Positions 1 to 10,681 of a stretch of 64,000 nucleotides of DNA are shown one piece after another. The notes beneath the pieces are model-generated. The model did no database searches. It was not told the DNA's origin and saw nothing but the letters and a program-made list of their open reading frames with translations. Position 1 is the first letter of the stretch; every line of letters starts with the position of its first letter. Made by a program: the position numbers and the translations under genes. The DNA lies in the NCBI GenBank assembly GCA_016946835.1, contig JACVTC010000007.1, forward strand, positions 466,001 to 530,000, read 5' to 3'. Source of the DNA: Neocallimastix lanati (nom. inval.). Lineage: Eukaryota > Neocallimastigomycota > Neocallimastigomycetes > Neocallimastigales > Neocallimastigaceae.

Positions 1-386
1 TATGAAAAATCTTTTACAATTTTAAATACAGAAAATTTTATTTTATTTATTTCTTTCATTTCAATTATTTCTTAATTCGAAAGACAGAAATATTGATAAA
101 GTTATTTAAGTTGTTTATATACAGGAATTATTCCTTATTTAGAAAAATAATACTAAAAGTAATTAGTACTATGTTATTGCTAAACTCTCATAAATTTAAT
201 TTACCTTTATAAGGAATGAACATAAATTTAAATTAAATTTTATGTATAAACTTAAATTTTCAGATCAAATAATATAGTAAAATTATTAATGTAAAGAATA
301 CATAAATTTATTAATATTTTAAAATTCACCTTGACTATATTAAAAGGTTTTTAATAAGAATCAATTTATTACTTCATTCTTTATCA
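1..386. other. AT-rich flank without gene
   Basis: No open frame, RNA gene or element end can be supported here. The sequence is AT-rich single-copy-looking DNA up to the point where the first LTR copy begins abruptly at 387. It shows no similarity by eye to the integrase gene that flanks the second LTR copy. Confidence 0.5.
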
Positions 387-408
387 TCAATTAGTAAAAT
401 TAGAACTT

Positions 409-462
409 TGGTTCAATGGTTAGTTACATTGACCATGACCAATACTTCATGGGTTCGACTCA
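409..462 (+). promoter_or_regulatory. tRNA-like A box and B box in 5' LTR
   Basis: TGGTTCAATGG at 409-419 fits the Pol III A-box consensus TRGYNNANNNG. GGTTCGACTCA at 452-462 fits the B box GGTTCGANTCC at 10 of 11 positions. The spacing of about 32 bp is normal for a tRNA-type promoter. The surrounding sequence does not fold into a good cloverleaf, so this is a tRNA-derived or tRNA-like promoter module and not a tRNA gene. Function is inferred. Confidence 0.6.
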
Positions 463-767
463 CACCTCAACCCATTTTGCATTAATAATTATTTTATTAA
501 TTATTTTATTAATTATTAATAATATCTTCTTGAATATTCTTTCTGTATAAAATTATAGAAAGTTAAAGATTCTTTCGGTTCGTAATTCAACCGAAATGAA
601 TTTAGAAATTCTTATTATATAAATTATTTTATTCTTTTTTGATAAGATTCATTTTCATCAATTAAAATCTATATTCTAGAAACTTTACATTATTAATTAT
701 TTAAACATATTTCTAAATATTTCTTTAAAATTATTTTTACATGTTAAAACTGTTTTTCCGTTAAAAG

Positions 768-775
768 TATAAATA
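768..775 (+). promoter_or_regulatory. LTR TATA box (Pol II)
   Basis: TATAAATA sits about 250 bp before the right end of the LTR copy and is followed by a short GC-richer segment (gtgcgaacttcacg), a plausible transcription start zone. The identical site in the 3' LTR is at 6084-6091. Confidence 0.5.
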
Positions 776-1016
776 GTGCGAACTTCACGAATGAAAATAT
801 TTTTCTTCGTGCTTTTATTAATAATAATTAACGTATAAGTAATTCGAAATATTACCTTGTTGATTAATATTAATAATTATTTTAAATTTTATAATTAATA
901 AAAAATATTTCTAATAAAACGAATTATTTATACAGATAGTGTAAACCTATTGAGTTTTCTTCTTTCTGTGTTTCTATATCTCATCCCGCCTTTACAATAG
1001 AAGCACCTCCGTTACA

Positions 1017-1776
1017 ATAAAAGCACCTGCTAATCCAAGCCCTCAATACCTTTGCGCTATCCCGCAGACATTCTACCGTACTTTTAGGAATTCTACTTTC
1101 TCAATATCTTTTGGCAATCGTTGGGTTTCTACTTTTACTAATACCTACTCTTCCGGTTCTCTCTATCTTAATCTAATAATCTTTGAATAAATCTTTTTAT
1201 CTACTATCTCTTTAATACCGGACTTCTATATCTTTTAATCTCGGATTTTATCTCCTCCCAGACGAATAATTACTGCCTATTGATTCCTATTCAAATTATC
1301 ACTTTGTCTGTCTTGAGTTACCCTCACTATTATATAATTCAATCCTTTGAATCTACTATATTACCGGATAATCCTAATCCTATGGTTGTTGAAATTAATT
1401 CTTATAACAAAAATTCTTGTACTATCCGATCAAATAATTCAAATTAAATTTGTACTACCCTATTAAGATAAAACTTGCATTACCTTAACCTTTTAAAAAA
1501 AAAAAAAAAAAAAAAAAAATTTTAGATAATATTAAATTAATCTTGTATTACCTTAACCCTTCAAAATTAATTCTAATATTTACCCAACAAAATTAATTAA
1601 TAATTAGATAAATAATATTAAATTAATTTAATAAGAAAAAAATTTTTAATTTTTAGATAAATATTTTAGATTAATTTAGTGAATAAATCAATTAGTTCTA
1701 GATAAATAAAAAAAAAAAAAAAATTTTTTTTCATTTAATTTATTACAAAAATAATAAATTTTTTAAATTAGCTTAG

Positions 1777-1856
<80 letters not shown>

Positions 1857-2902
1857 ATAATAATAATAATATTAATAATTGTAATAATAATTTTTTATTT
1901 TTAATTATTTTAATAAATTACTTGCTTGAAATAATAGCAAGAAAAACTTGTTCAATTTTATTTTTTATTTAATTATTTAAAAAAGCGTTTATACGAGCGA
2001 ATAGAGCTCATATACAGAGTTAGAAGAATTGTCTTCTTTAGTGTTGCACTCGACGAATAGATTTGGTTCTAGACTAGGTAAAACTCTATAAGAGAGCACC
2101 GTAGCCTATTATAAAGGAAAACGGTTCTAGGTTTGCAACAACTCTGGCGAATAAGGAGCTTACGTCACCGAAGGCGTAAGATTAAAATTATATAGTATTT
2201 TAAAATTTTATTTCGTGCTTACTCGCGGCACTAGTTATAATAGTACTGACGGTTTTTTCTATAGTTGTGAGTCAATAGTACTATTCTATTTTATCAATTA
2301 ATAATTTTATAATTAATATTATAATTTTATAATTAAGAAAACAAAGATTAAAATATAAATATAAGGTTTATACGACTTCCAAAGCGACAGAAGTTGGTCT
2401 CTGTTTTCGTAACATTTTAGTGTTCAGATACTATTGATATAGGGGAAAATAATTTGTTTTATTCTTTTCAGCTAACAATAAGTTAGACATAATAAAGAAT
2501 CTAACAATATTACTTCCTTTTGTTTATAAGACATTAACAATCGATTTTATCTGCGTTATCACTAAAAGGCTAAAGGAACTTATCGTATAAAACTTTGATA
2601 GATTATATATTTAGTTGGTCCAATACTATATAATCTAGTTTATATTTCAGTAATTTTTGATAAATAATTATAAAATAAAAATATTTAATTATAAAATATT
2701 ATAAAGTGTTATTAAAATTTTGTGTTCTTATCCATTAACCTTGGAAACCTACCAATAAACAACTTTTGAACTTTTGGAATCTCTACTACCTATCTACCTT
2801 TTGGATTATTGGAATCTCTACTACCACTTTGGGAACTTCTGGATTCTACCGCCTATTCTTTACCTTTGAAAACTTATTCTACTCTACCTTATTTATTTCA
2901 AT
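1017..2902 (+). other. Retroelement leader
   Basis: This is the untranslated segment between the 5' LTR and the gag start. It contains a pyrimidine-rich stretch (about 1040-1380), two long poly(A) runs (1494-1519 and about 1780-1854), a GC-richer block (about 1985-2270), and directly before the ORF a C/T-rich segment in which a ggaatctctactacc motif recurs. No primer-binding site complementary to a tRNA 3' end was recognised. A short open frame at 2766-2981 overlaps the gag start and is not thought to be real. Confidence 0.45.
1780..1854. repeat. Poly(A) run
   Basis: About 75 consecutive A residues followed by TAA repeats, inside the retroelement leader. It could be a trace of a reverse-transcribed poly(A) insertion or slippage. 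Confidence 0.7.
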
Positions 2903-5347
2903 ATGGACAACTATAATCAAGAAAATCCTACCTTTAAGGACGGTTTTGCAGGTGATCGTCGATTCTTTAAAGGATTTCTAGCTAAAATGGAACTTATTTT
3001 TATGATTCAACCGGAAAGATTTGCAAACGATGAAGCTAAAGTAATCTATATCATTTCTCGTTTGTATGGAAACGCCATGAATTGGGCTGCTACTCTCATT
3101 GAAAACCAAGATCCTTGTCTCCTTAATTATAATCAATTCATTGCTAGATTAAAATCAGTATTTGGAAGCTACGATTCTACCTTTATTGCGAACCAGAAAT
3201 TAAGAACAATCAAACAAAAACGAATTGGTGAAGTCAGAAATTACATTTTAGAATTTAATAAATACGCCGATGAATCTTCTTGGAATGAAGAAGCCAAGAT
3301 GGACGCCTTTCTTGCCGGCCTACATGACCATATTGCTACTAGAATTTTAGAAATGTTTCCTGGACCTCAAACCCTCTTTGCTATGCAAACAATTGCATCT
3401 AGAATCGATAATCGTATTTCTACTCATAGACAATTCTCCAATCTTCAAGGTCAAAATTCAAATAATAGTACTAATAATAAAAATAAAAAAGGCAAAAAAT
3501 CATTCTTTTTCCAAAAACAATTTAAATCCAAACCTCATGGACCTCTATCTCAAGAAGAAAAAGAAAGAAGAAGAAGAGAAAATCTTTGTTTATATTGTGG
3601 ATCCTCTGAACATTCTCTCGACAATTGTCCACTTAAAAATAAATATAAAAATAAAAATAAACCTTCATCAAGTAGCACTTATGTTTCTAATCCCGAATCA
3701 AAACCTATTTCTAGACCTAGAGTTTCTGACTCAAATCTTCCTATTTACGAATTTTCTTTAAGTATTGATAATACAAATTCTACCGCTAAAATTCTTCTCG
3801 ATACTGGTTCTCAAATTAATTTAATGGATATTTACTATGTTAAAGAAAATAATATCCCGTATTCAACCAAAACTAATTTTCCTAAGGTATCTGGCATCGG
3901 TGGAAAGCAAATTATTCTTGGAAAAACTCTTCCTATTTCTATCACTTATAAAAACCATAAATGTAATACTCAATTCTATGTGGTTGACCTTCCTTCTTAT
4001 TGTGCTATTTTAGGTTTCGAATGGATTTCTACTCACAATCCTGATATTGACTTCAAAAATAAAGTCTTAAGATTTAATTCCAATTATTGCGTTGAAAATT
4101 GTTTAATCATCCCTAACTCCTTTACTTCTTATGTTCCTTTAAATACTACTAAACAAAATGACAAAAATGAAAATGAAGAAATCAATAATAAAATAAGCAA
4201 ATCATTACCAAAAAAATTACTTCCATTTATAGACACTTTCAGTGAAATATACACTATTCAATCACCTCCTTATTGTCCTTTTGATAGCGAGATTAAACCC
4301 AAACAAAATGAAAAACTTCATTATGACCCAATCTACCCCTTAATTGTAAAAGAACCTCTAGCTTCGAAGAAATATATTAAAGAAAATGAAGACAAAAAAT
4401 TTATTAGAAAATCTATATCTCCAGCTGCTGCTTCTGTTTCATTTGTTCCCAAGAAAGACCTAAGTGATCTCTTTCGTATTCATAAACCACCCTCCGATTT
4501 TTTTTCTGATAAAGGTTCTCAATTCACTTCAAAATTTTGGTCAGCTATTTGTAAATCTTTCAATATCACAACGAAACTTGCTTCTCCCTTCCATCACCAA
4601 ACCAATGGTTTAACGGAGAGGGTGAACTCCGTTATTGAACAATACTTAAGATGTTATTCAAACTTTAAAGGTTCTGATTGGTATAATTTTTTATTCCTAG
4701 CAGAATTCAGTTATAATAATTCAATTCAAGAATCAATTAAGCACTCACCTTTTTATGCAAACTATGGATATAATCCAAGATATTCACCATCAATTCCAAA
4801 CAGTACAGATGTTCCTAGAGCTGATGAATTTACAAAAGACCTTTCAGAATTATTCAAAACACTTAATGGAAATTTACAACAAGCAAGAAAAAAGCAAGAA
4901 GAATTCGCAAACAAACATCGTATTGAAGCTCCAAATTTTAAACCTGGTGATAAAGTGTGGATTAATAGTTCACTTATAATTCATAATGGAAATAAAAAAC
5001 TTAAACCTAGAAAACTTGGTCCATATAAAATCATTAAGAAAATTTCTCCCGTTTCATATAAGTTAGACTTACCAAAAGAAATCAGAATCCATCCTGTAAT
5101 ACATGTTTCTGAACTTGAACCATTTTATGAAGATCACTTTGGACGAAAGAAAGAACCACCACCTCCGATAATTATTGACAATGAAGAAGAATACGAAGTT
5201 GAAAAAATTCTTGATAAAAGAAAACATTATGGCAAAACCCAATATCTTATTAAATGGAAAGGCTATCCTTTATCTGAAGCATCTTGGGAACCCGAAGAAA
5301 ACTTAAATTGCCCTAAACTCTTAAAAGAATTTAACAATAATAACTAA
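2903..5347 (+). CDS. Gag-protease-Δpol-integrase-chromodomain polyprotein
   Basis: An 814-residue retroelement polyprotein. Residues about 15-180 are a Ty3/gypsy gag (capsid) domain. A Lys/Arg-rich stretch leads to a CCHC zinc knuckle ([15 protein letters not shown], near 230), and a retropepsin active site (LLDTGSQ, near 300) follows with its flap and C-terminal part. The chain reaches the opening motif of reverse transcriptase (SFVPKKD, near 519) and then passes directly into the middle of the integrase core. The second catalytic Asp (SDKG) and the Glu 35 residues later (TERVN) are kept, while the first Asp and the HHCC finger are lost. The GPY/F module and a C-terminal chromodomain (YLIKWKGY, near 785) close the protein. 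The missing part is the RT palm, RNase H and the N-terminal half of integrase, removed in frame with no stop or shift. The start has ATG directly after the C/T-rich leader. Confidence 0.9.
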   Translation: MDNYNQENPTFKDGFAGDRRFFKGFLAKMELIFMIQPERFANDEAKVIYIISRLYGNAMNWAATLIENQDPCLLNYNQFIARLKSVFGSYDSTFIANQKLRTIKQKRIGEVRNYILEFNKYADESSWNEEAKMDAFLAGLHDHIATRILEMFPGPQTLFAMQTIASRIDNRISTHRQFSNLQGQNSNNSTNNKNKKGKKSFFFQKQFKSKPHGPLSQEEKERRRRENLCLYCGSSEHSLDNCPLKNKYKNKNKPSSSSTYVSNPESKPISRPRVSDSNLPIYEFSLSIDNTNSTAKILLDTGSQINLMDIYYVKENNIPYSTKTNFPKVSGIGGKQIILGKTLPISITYKNHKCNTQFYVVDLPSYCAILGFEWISTHNPDIDFKNKVLRFNSNYCVENCLIIPNSFTSYVPLNTTKQNDKNENEEINNKISKSLPKKLLPFIDTFSEIYTIQSPPYCPFDSEIKPKQNEKLHYDPIYPLIVKEPLASKKYIKENEDKKFIRKSISPAAASVSFVPKKDLSDLFRIHKPPSDFFSDKGSQFTSKFWSAICKSFNITTKLASPFHHQTNGLTERVNSVIEQYLRCYSNFKGSDWYNFLFLAEFSYNNSIQESIKHSPFYANYGYNPRYSPSIPNSTDVPRADEFTKDLSELFKTLNGNLQQARKKQEEFANKHRIEAPNFKPGDKVWINSSLIIHNGNKKLKPRKLGPYKIIKKISPVSYKLDLPKEIRIHPVIHVSELEPFYEDHFGRKKEPPPPIIIDNEEEYEVEKILDKRKHYGKTQYLIKWKGYPLSEASWEPEENLNCPKLLKEFNNNN

Positions 5348-5551
5348 AATTAAAACTTGAAAATGAATCTTCACTTTATTAATATCAAACTTATATTAAT
5401 TTATTAATATCAATATTACTAAATATTATTTTATATTATTAAATATTATTAATATTCATGTATTCTTATTATATATTATATTCATGTAACTTTATTAATA
5501 TCATGTAATTTTATTCAAAAAAGTTCGTACTATAAAATGGTTAATTATTAT

Positions 5552-5620
5552 TTTTATTTTATTTTATTTTAGTTTAGTTTAGTTTAGTTTAGTTTAATTT
5601 AGTTTAGTTTAGTTTAGTTT
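5552..5620. repeat. ATTTT/AGTTT pentanucleotide array
   Basis: About four ATTTT units grade into ten AGTTT units (one altered to AATTT). It lies between the stop codon of the polyprotein and the polypurine-like tract. It is an ordinary pentamer microsatellite with no sign of telomere function. Confidence 0.7.
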
Positions 5621-5654
5621 GCTTAATTTTAGTATAAGTTATGCCTAACTGTTA

Positions 5655-5689
5655 GATTCGTCTGGTATCCGAATCCTGGAGGCGGACCA
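5655..5689 (+). promoter_or_regulatory. Hairpin and polypurine-like tract before 3' LTR
   Basis: GATTCG (5655-5660) pairs perfectly with CGAATC (5670-5675). It is followed by tggaggcggacca, the purine-rich stretch expected as primer for plus-strand DNA synthesis, ending directly at the LTR start TGTAACG at 5690. The assignment follows from position and composition. Confidence 0.5.
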
Positions 5690-6332
5690 TGTAACGAAAT
5701 CTTCAATTAGTAAAATTAGAACTTTGGTTCAATGGTTAGTTACATTGACCATGACCAATACTTCATGGGTTCGACTCACACCTCAACCCATTTTGCATTA
5801 ATAATTATTTTATTAATTATTTTATTAATTATTAATAATATCTTCTTGAATATTCTTTCTGTATAAAATTATAGAAAGTTAAAGATTCTTTCGGTTCGTA
5901 ATTCAACCGAAATGAATTTAGAAATTCTTATTATATAAATTATTTTATTCTTTTTTGATAAGATTCATTTTCATCAATTAAAATCTATATTCTAGAAACT
6001 TTACATTATTAATTATTTAAACATATTTCTAAATATTTCTTTAAAATTATTTTTACATGTTAAAACTGTTTTTCCGTTAAAAGTATAAATAGTGCGAACT
6101 TCACGAATGAAAATATTTTTCTTCGTGCTTTTATTAATAATAATTAACGTATAAGTAATTCGAAATATTACCTTGTTGATTAATATTAATAATTATTTTA
6201 AATTTTATAATTAATAAAAAATATTTCTAATAAAACGAATTATTTATACAGATAGTGTAAACCTATTGAGTTTTCTTCTTTCTGTGTTTCTATATCTCAT
6301 CCCGCCTTTACAATAGAAGCACCTCCGTTACA
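5690..6332 (+). repeat. 3' LTR (complete, 643 bp)
   Basis: It starts TGTAACG and ends CGTTACA, a perfect 7 bp terminal inverted repeat in TG...CA form. From 5703 on it is identical by eye to 387-1016, and the match continues two bases past the LTR end into both flanks. It contains the TATA box at 6084-6091 and the tRNA-like boxes at 5725-5778. It is followed at once by the reading frame of a second element's integrase. Confidence 0.85.
5725..5778 (+). promoter_or_regulatory. tRNA-like A box and B box in 3' LTR
   Basis: Exact copy of the module at 409-462: A box 5725-5735 and B box 5768-5778. Its position 35 bp inside the complete LTR shows that it belongs to the LTR and is not target DNA. 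Confidence 0.6.
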
Positions 6333-6333
6333 A

Positions 6334-7635
6334 TGCCTTAGATTTAAAATTCTTTGTTCTTGTCATGATTCTCCTACTGCTGGCCACTTTGGCATAAATA
6401 AAACCTCTGACTTAGTTTCTAGAAATTATTGGTGGCCTGGTATGCATAAGGATATTAAAAAATATATTCGTACTTGTAATGTGTGCTGCGCTTCAAAAGC
6501 TCCTCGTCATAAACCTTACGGTTTACTTAAATCTTTACCCATTGGCAATAATCCTTGGGAATCAATTTCAATGGATTTTATAACAGATCTTCCCTCTTCC
6601 AATGGTATGTCTTGTATTCTTGTCGTAGTTGATCGCTTTACGAAGATGGCTCATTTTGTTCCCTTTAAATCAGTTCCCTCTGCTGAGGATTGTGCTGAAC
6701 AATTTCTTAATTCTATTTTCAAACTTCATGGTCTGCCAAAGGATATTGTGTCGGATAGAGGTACTCAGTTTACTTCTAAATTTTGGAATAGATTATTTAA
6801 TTTACTTCATGTTGATCTTTGTTTATCATCTGCTCATCATCAGCAAACTAATGGTCAAACGGAGAGGGTAAACGCAATACTTGAACAATACTTAAGATGT
6901 TATGTTAATTATCAACAAAATAATTGGATGGAATATTTATCTCTTGCAGAATTTGCTTACAATAACACAATACAAGAATCTGCAAATGCTACTCCTTTCT
7001 TTCATAATTATGGGTTCAATCCTAAATTTGATCCTTCTACTCCAGATGTTTCTATTGTCCCTCGTGCGGAAATTATTGCTAAAGACTTAAAAGAATTAAG
7101 AAATGTACTTAAAGAAAATCTTCAAAGTGCAGTTAATTTTCAAAAAAAATATTATGATGATAAACATATGTCTCCGCCTGAGTTTAAAGTTGGCTCAAAA
7201 GTTTGGCTGTTAAGGAATGATTTAATAAATAATAAAAAAGGTAAACTTGCTCCTAAGAAATCTGGTCCATTTACTATTTTAAAGAAAATTTCAGATGTAA
7301 GTTATAAATTAAAGTTACCAAACTCTTTTAGGGTCTTTCCAGTTTTCCACGTTTCACTTCTTGAGCCAGCCTATGAAAATGAATTTACAGAAAGAAATAT
7401 CCCAACTCCAAAACCTATTATACTTAATGGAGAAAAGGAATATGAAGTTGAATCTATTCTTGATTCAAAGAAATTTCATAACAAAATTAAATATTTAATT
7501 CATTGGAAAGGTTATGATGATTCTGAAAACTCATGGGAACCTTTTGAGAATCTTCATTGCAATAAACTTCTTGCCGAATTCCACAAGAAGTTTCCAAATA
7601 AACCAAAACCTAAGACGTCTGGAATCCGTCTCTAA
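6334..7635 (+). pseudogene. 5'-truncated chromovirus integrase with chromodomain
   Basis: The reading frame is open from the LTR junction. It starts inside the HHCC zinc-binding domain ([10 protein letters not shown], then CNVCCASK) and passes through the whole core: first Asp in SMDFITDLP, second Asp in SDRGTQF, and Glu 35 residues later in QTERVN. GPF and chromodomain modules (YLIHWKGY) follow. The first internal ATG is at 6442. It is clearly related to the integrase end of the neighbouring element but diverged throughout, so it is another family member. Gag, protease, RT and RNase H are missing because the frame is cut off at the upstream LTR. All catalytic residues of integrase remain, yet no start or promoter of its own is visible. 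Confidence 0.85.
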
Positions 7636-8172
7636 GGGAGAGAGTTATAACAGAATCAATAATTACAATTATTTTATTATTTTAATATTTAGTATTATTT
7701 TTCAATAAAGTTTTAAAACAAATAATTAAATTTAAAAAATATTATTTCTGGTATAGTTGTTAGTAACTAATACCATGAATCAAACTACTTAGGGTTCGAT
7801 TCACATTTATTATTATTTTATAGTTTTATTCTAAAAAATATCTAGAAGATTCTTTATAGTTCAAGAAATTACTAGAATTTCTTGATAATTCTTGTGTTTA
7901 ATTAATTAAAATTTATTCTATTAAATTCTTAATTCTATTGTTTTCTATTTTTTCTAAATTTTTCGATTTTTAAGAACTTTTTAGAAACTTTTATTTTTAT
8001 TTTTTAATAACTTTAACTTTTGAAAAAAATATAAATATGAGTAAAATTCTTATTAACAAATATTCTTTTCTTTGTGTTTTTTATTTTAATTTTGTTTAGT
8101 TAATAAAACTTAATTTTTTAATAAAACTTTTTTTAATATTAATACTATATCAACCCTTGCGGCTTATAGTAT
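7636..8172 (+). repeat. Probable 3' LTR of the second element
   Basis: A purine tract (aagggagagag, 7634-7644) follows the integrase stop as expected of a plus-strand primer. The next 500 bp repeat the plan of the first LTR without sharing its sequence: A/B boxes near the head, a TATAAATATG segment near 8033, then a ttctttgtg block. The right end is uncertain. A hairpin ATACTATA/TATAGTAT (8142-8149 with 8165-8172) is the last distinctive structure. No second copy exists in the window, so the boundaries are inferred. Confidence 0.5.
7749..7803 (+). promoter_or_regulatory. tRNA-like A box and B box in second LTR
   Basis: TGGTATAGTTG at 7749-7759 fits the A-box consensus and GGTTCGATTCA at 7793-7803 fits the B box at 10 of 11 positions, spaced 33 bp. 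Sequence outside the boxes differs from the first LTR, so the boxes are the conserved part. Confidence 0.55.
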
Positions 8173-8247
8173 TATAATAAATATAATTAATAAAATAATT
8201 ATAATAAAAGAAAAAAAATAAATAAAAATAAAATAATTTTTGTTTTT

Positions 8248-9475
8248 TTGAGTGTTATTATATTTATTATAATATTTTGTTATAGTTTTCTGGAAAAATA
8301 TATTCTTAATCATTGTATTGATGACTCAAGTATTACTGGAATAACTAAACTTTTAATTTTAAATTTAACTATTGGTGGTGTTCAAAAAAATGTAATATTC
8401 AGAGTAGTTGAGAAAGAAAATCCATTTTATGATGTTAGTTTAAATTTTAAAACACAAAGAGAATTAGGAATTATTATTGACCCAAGTGACAATTTAATTC
8501 TTTTGAAACAGGGAACTTCTGAATTTAGAGTGGTAGCTGAACTTGAAAAATTATCTGTTTTAAATAAAAGAATCAATAAAAATGAAGAAAATAATAATAA
8601 TAATAACATTTATAATAATAATAACATTTATAATAATAATAACAATAATAGTAATAAAATTAATAATACTAAAAATGACGTGATTGATGACATAATAAAC
8701 GCGAAACTAAATAAATTAAACACATTAAAATTGGATAATTTCAGAAAAAATAATAAATTAGTAAATAATAGTAATAGCAAATGCAAAACAAACAATAATA
8801 TTATAATTACTAAAGAAGAAAATAAAAATAATATTAAAGGTAGTGCAAATATTAAGAAAAATCAAAATAATAATATTGAAATTAATAGTATTGTAATAAT
8901 AAATAATAAGGAAAATATTAATTCAAATAGCAAAAATAAAAATATTATTAATAATTCTGAAAATATAAGAAATAAAATAAAAGGTCATACAATTGTAAAA
9001 GAAGAAATAAATATCAATGAATCTGTTAAAGTTGATAGCATTATCAATAGAATTAATAAATCTATAACTTCTGGTTTGGTTACGGAAATAAATATTATTG
9101 ATAGTAACAATTCAAAAGTAGATAATATTCAAATTACTTCAAATGCTAATAAAAATGAACAATTTATAAAAAAAAAATTATTCAGTTAATAATATTACTA
9201 ATATAAAAGAAAGAAAAATTAATAATAATAATTCACCGGTTGATTTTAGTAATATTATAAATGTAGATAGTGATAAGAAAATAAAAATTAATAAAATTAA
9301 AAAAATAATTAAAATTCCATATATTTATATTCAAAATAATGATAAAAATAAAATAAATTTTTATAAAATTATGATGCCCAAAACTGAAATCGCGTTAAAG
9401 GAGATTATTAATTATAGCAACAATCGCGTAGATACCAAACTGACAAATAGGAATTATAAATATAAAAGAAAATAA
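8248..9475 (+). pseudogene. Retropepsin-like remnant with Asn-rich extension, frameshifted
   Basis: The first 313 codons (8248-9189) begin with a stretch resembling the C-terminal half of a retroelement aspartic protease (GGVQKNVIF, NPFYDVSLN, ELGIIIDPSDNLI). The DTG active site is not present. The rest is almost entirely Asn/Lys/Ile low complexity. At a run of ten A residues (9168-9177) the frame stops soon after, but the +1 frame stays open to a TAA at 9473-9475 and contains less repetitive sequence (MMPKTEIALKEI). This suggests one ancestral ORF broken by slippage. The true start is unclear. It may be retroelement debris or a captured protease fragment. Confidence 0.4.
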
Positions 9476-10076
9476 AATTTTAAAATTATTATTTATTTTA
9501 ATTAAACCTTATATTTTCTTTTATAAAAAAAATATATAGTTTAATTTTTAGCAAGGGCATTTTTGATATAAAACAAATATGTGTAGTAACATATTTGTAT
9601 ATTTAATAATAATTATTAAATATTAAATTTATATCTTTATGATAATAATTATTTTATTTTATTTTATTTCAATATGTATTATTATAATTATAATAATTAT
9701 AATACTTTATTTCATATAAAATTTATATAGTTCTATATATTAGAATATATAATTAATATATTACCTATTTCTTATAAATAGATTAGATTATTTATATTAG
9801 AAATAGAGAACTCTCTTGTAAATTTTTAGGAATTAGAATTATTATTTTAATTGTACGAATATTATAATTTTATTAATAAAATTTACTAAACTACTATTAT
9901 TTAAAACCCACTGCTTATAAATTATTGCACATAAAAGTCCCGCATATCACGTATGACAGTCATAAATTTAATCTATGTAATTAATTTATAAATTTATTCA
10001 TATTCATTATATATAATATATATAAATAAATATTATAATAAAATATATAATTACAAACATTTAATTACTGATAGTC

Positions 10077-10193
<117 letters not shown>

Positions 10194-10522
10194 GATAATA
10201 ATAATAATAAATAATAGATAATAATAATAGATAATAAATTATAATAATAAAAATAATAATAAATTATAATAAATTATAATAATAATAATAATAAATAGTG
10301 ATAAATATAAATAATAATAATAAATGTTAAGAATCAGGAATTTAGGGTTAATTATATCAACTCTAATAATATATTTTATGATAAAGAGGTATTAACACTT
10401 AATTATTCTAAATTAAATGCCTTTATACAATTTTTATGGTTTGTGACTTGTATATCAATTATATTACAATAAGTTTCAAGCTAAATTTTCATATATTTCA
10501 TAATAAAAATAATTATAATAAT

Positions 10523-10524
<2 letters not shown>

Positions 10525-10618
<94 letters not shown>
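10525..10618. repeat. (TAA)n microsatellite
   Basis: About 31 near-perfect units. Open frames across it in both directions are repeat artefacts. Confidence 0.9.
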
Positions 10619-10643
10619 TATAATAATAATATATAATAATAAT

Positions 10644-10681
10644 AATAAAATACTACTCTTTATCAATAGTAGTATTTTATT
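10644..10681. other. Perfect inverted repeat (hairpin)
   Basis: AATAAAATACTACT (10644-10657) is the exact reverse complement of 10668-10681, with loop 10658-10667. It could be a miniature transposon remnant or a chance AT-rich structure. The non-repetitive TACTACT core makes pure chance less likely. Confidence 0.5.

Larger units (their letters stand above)
387..1016 (+). repeat. 5' LTR copy (first 13 bp missing)
   Basis: This copy matches 5703-6332 without a visible mismatch or gap, at an offset of 5316 bp. Its right end is CGTTACA, the inverted partner of the TGTAACG that begins the complete 3' copy. The left 13 bp, including TGTAACG, are replaced by unrelated sequence. A TATAAATA box lies at 768-775 and a tRNA-like module at 409-462. 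Confidence 0.85.
387..6332 (+). mobile_element. Chromodomain Ty3/gypsy LTR retrotransposon, internally deleted
   Basis: Two long direct repeats bracket a 1.9 kb leader, one 814-codon ORF and a 340 bp 3' tail. The ORF encodes gag, zinc knuckle, aspartic protease, the last part of integrase and a chromodomain, which identifies the chromovirus branch of Ty3/gypsy elements. Reverse transcriptase and RNase H are absent although the frame is unbroken, so the copy cannot be autonomous and would need enzymes from a complete relative. The two LTR copies look identical over about 630 bp, which points to a recent event. The 5' copy lacks the first 13 bp of the LTR, and no target-site duplication was found. 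No classical tRNA primer-binding site is seen directly after the 5' LTR. Confidence 0.88.

Noticed and set aside
405-474. tRNA gene
   Set aside because: A and B boxes are present, but the acceptor and anticodon stems do not pair properly and the module repeats with the LTR.
2766-2981. Small upstream ORF before gag
   Set aside because: It overlaps the gag start in another frame, has no conserved features, and lies in C/T-rich leader sequence.
5571-5620. AGTTT/TTTAG repeat as a telomere-like sequence
   Set aside because: The unit is five bases without a G run, lies inside a retroelement tail and continues an ATTTT array.
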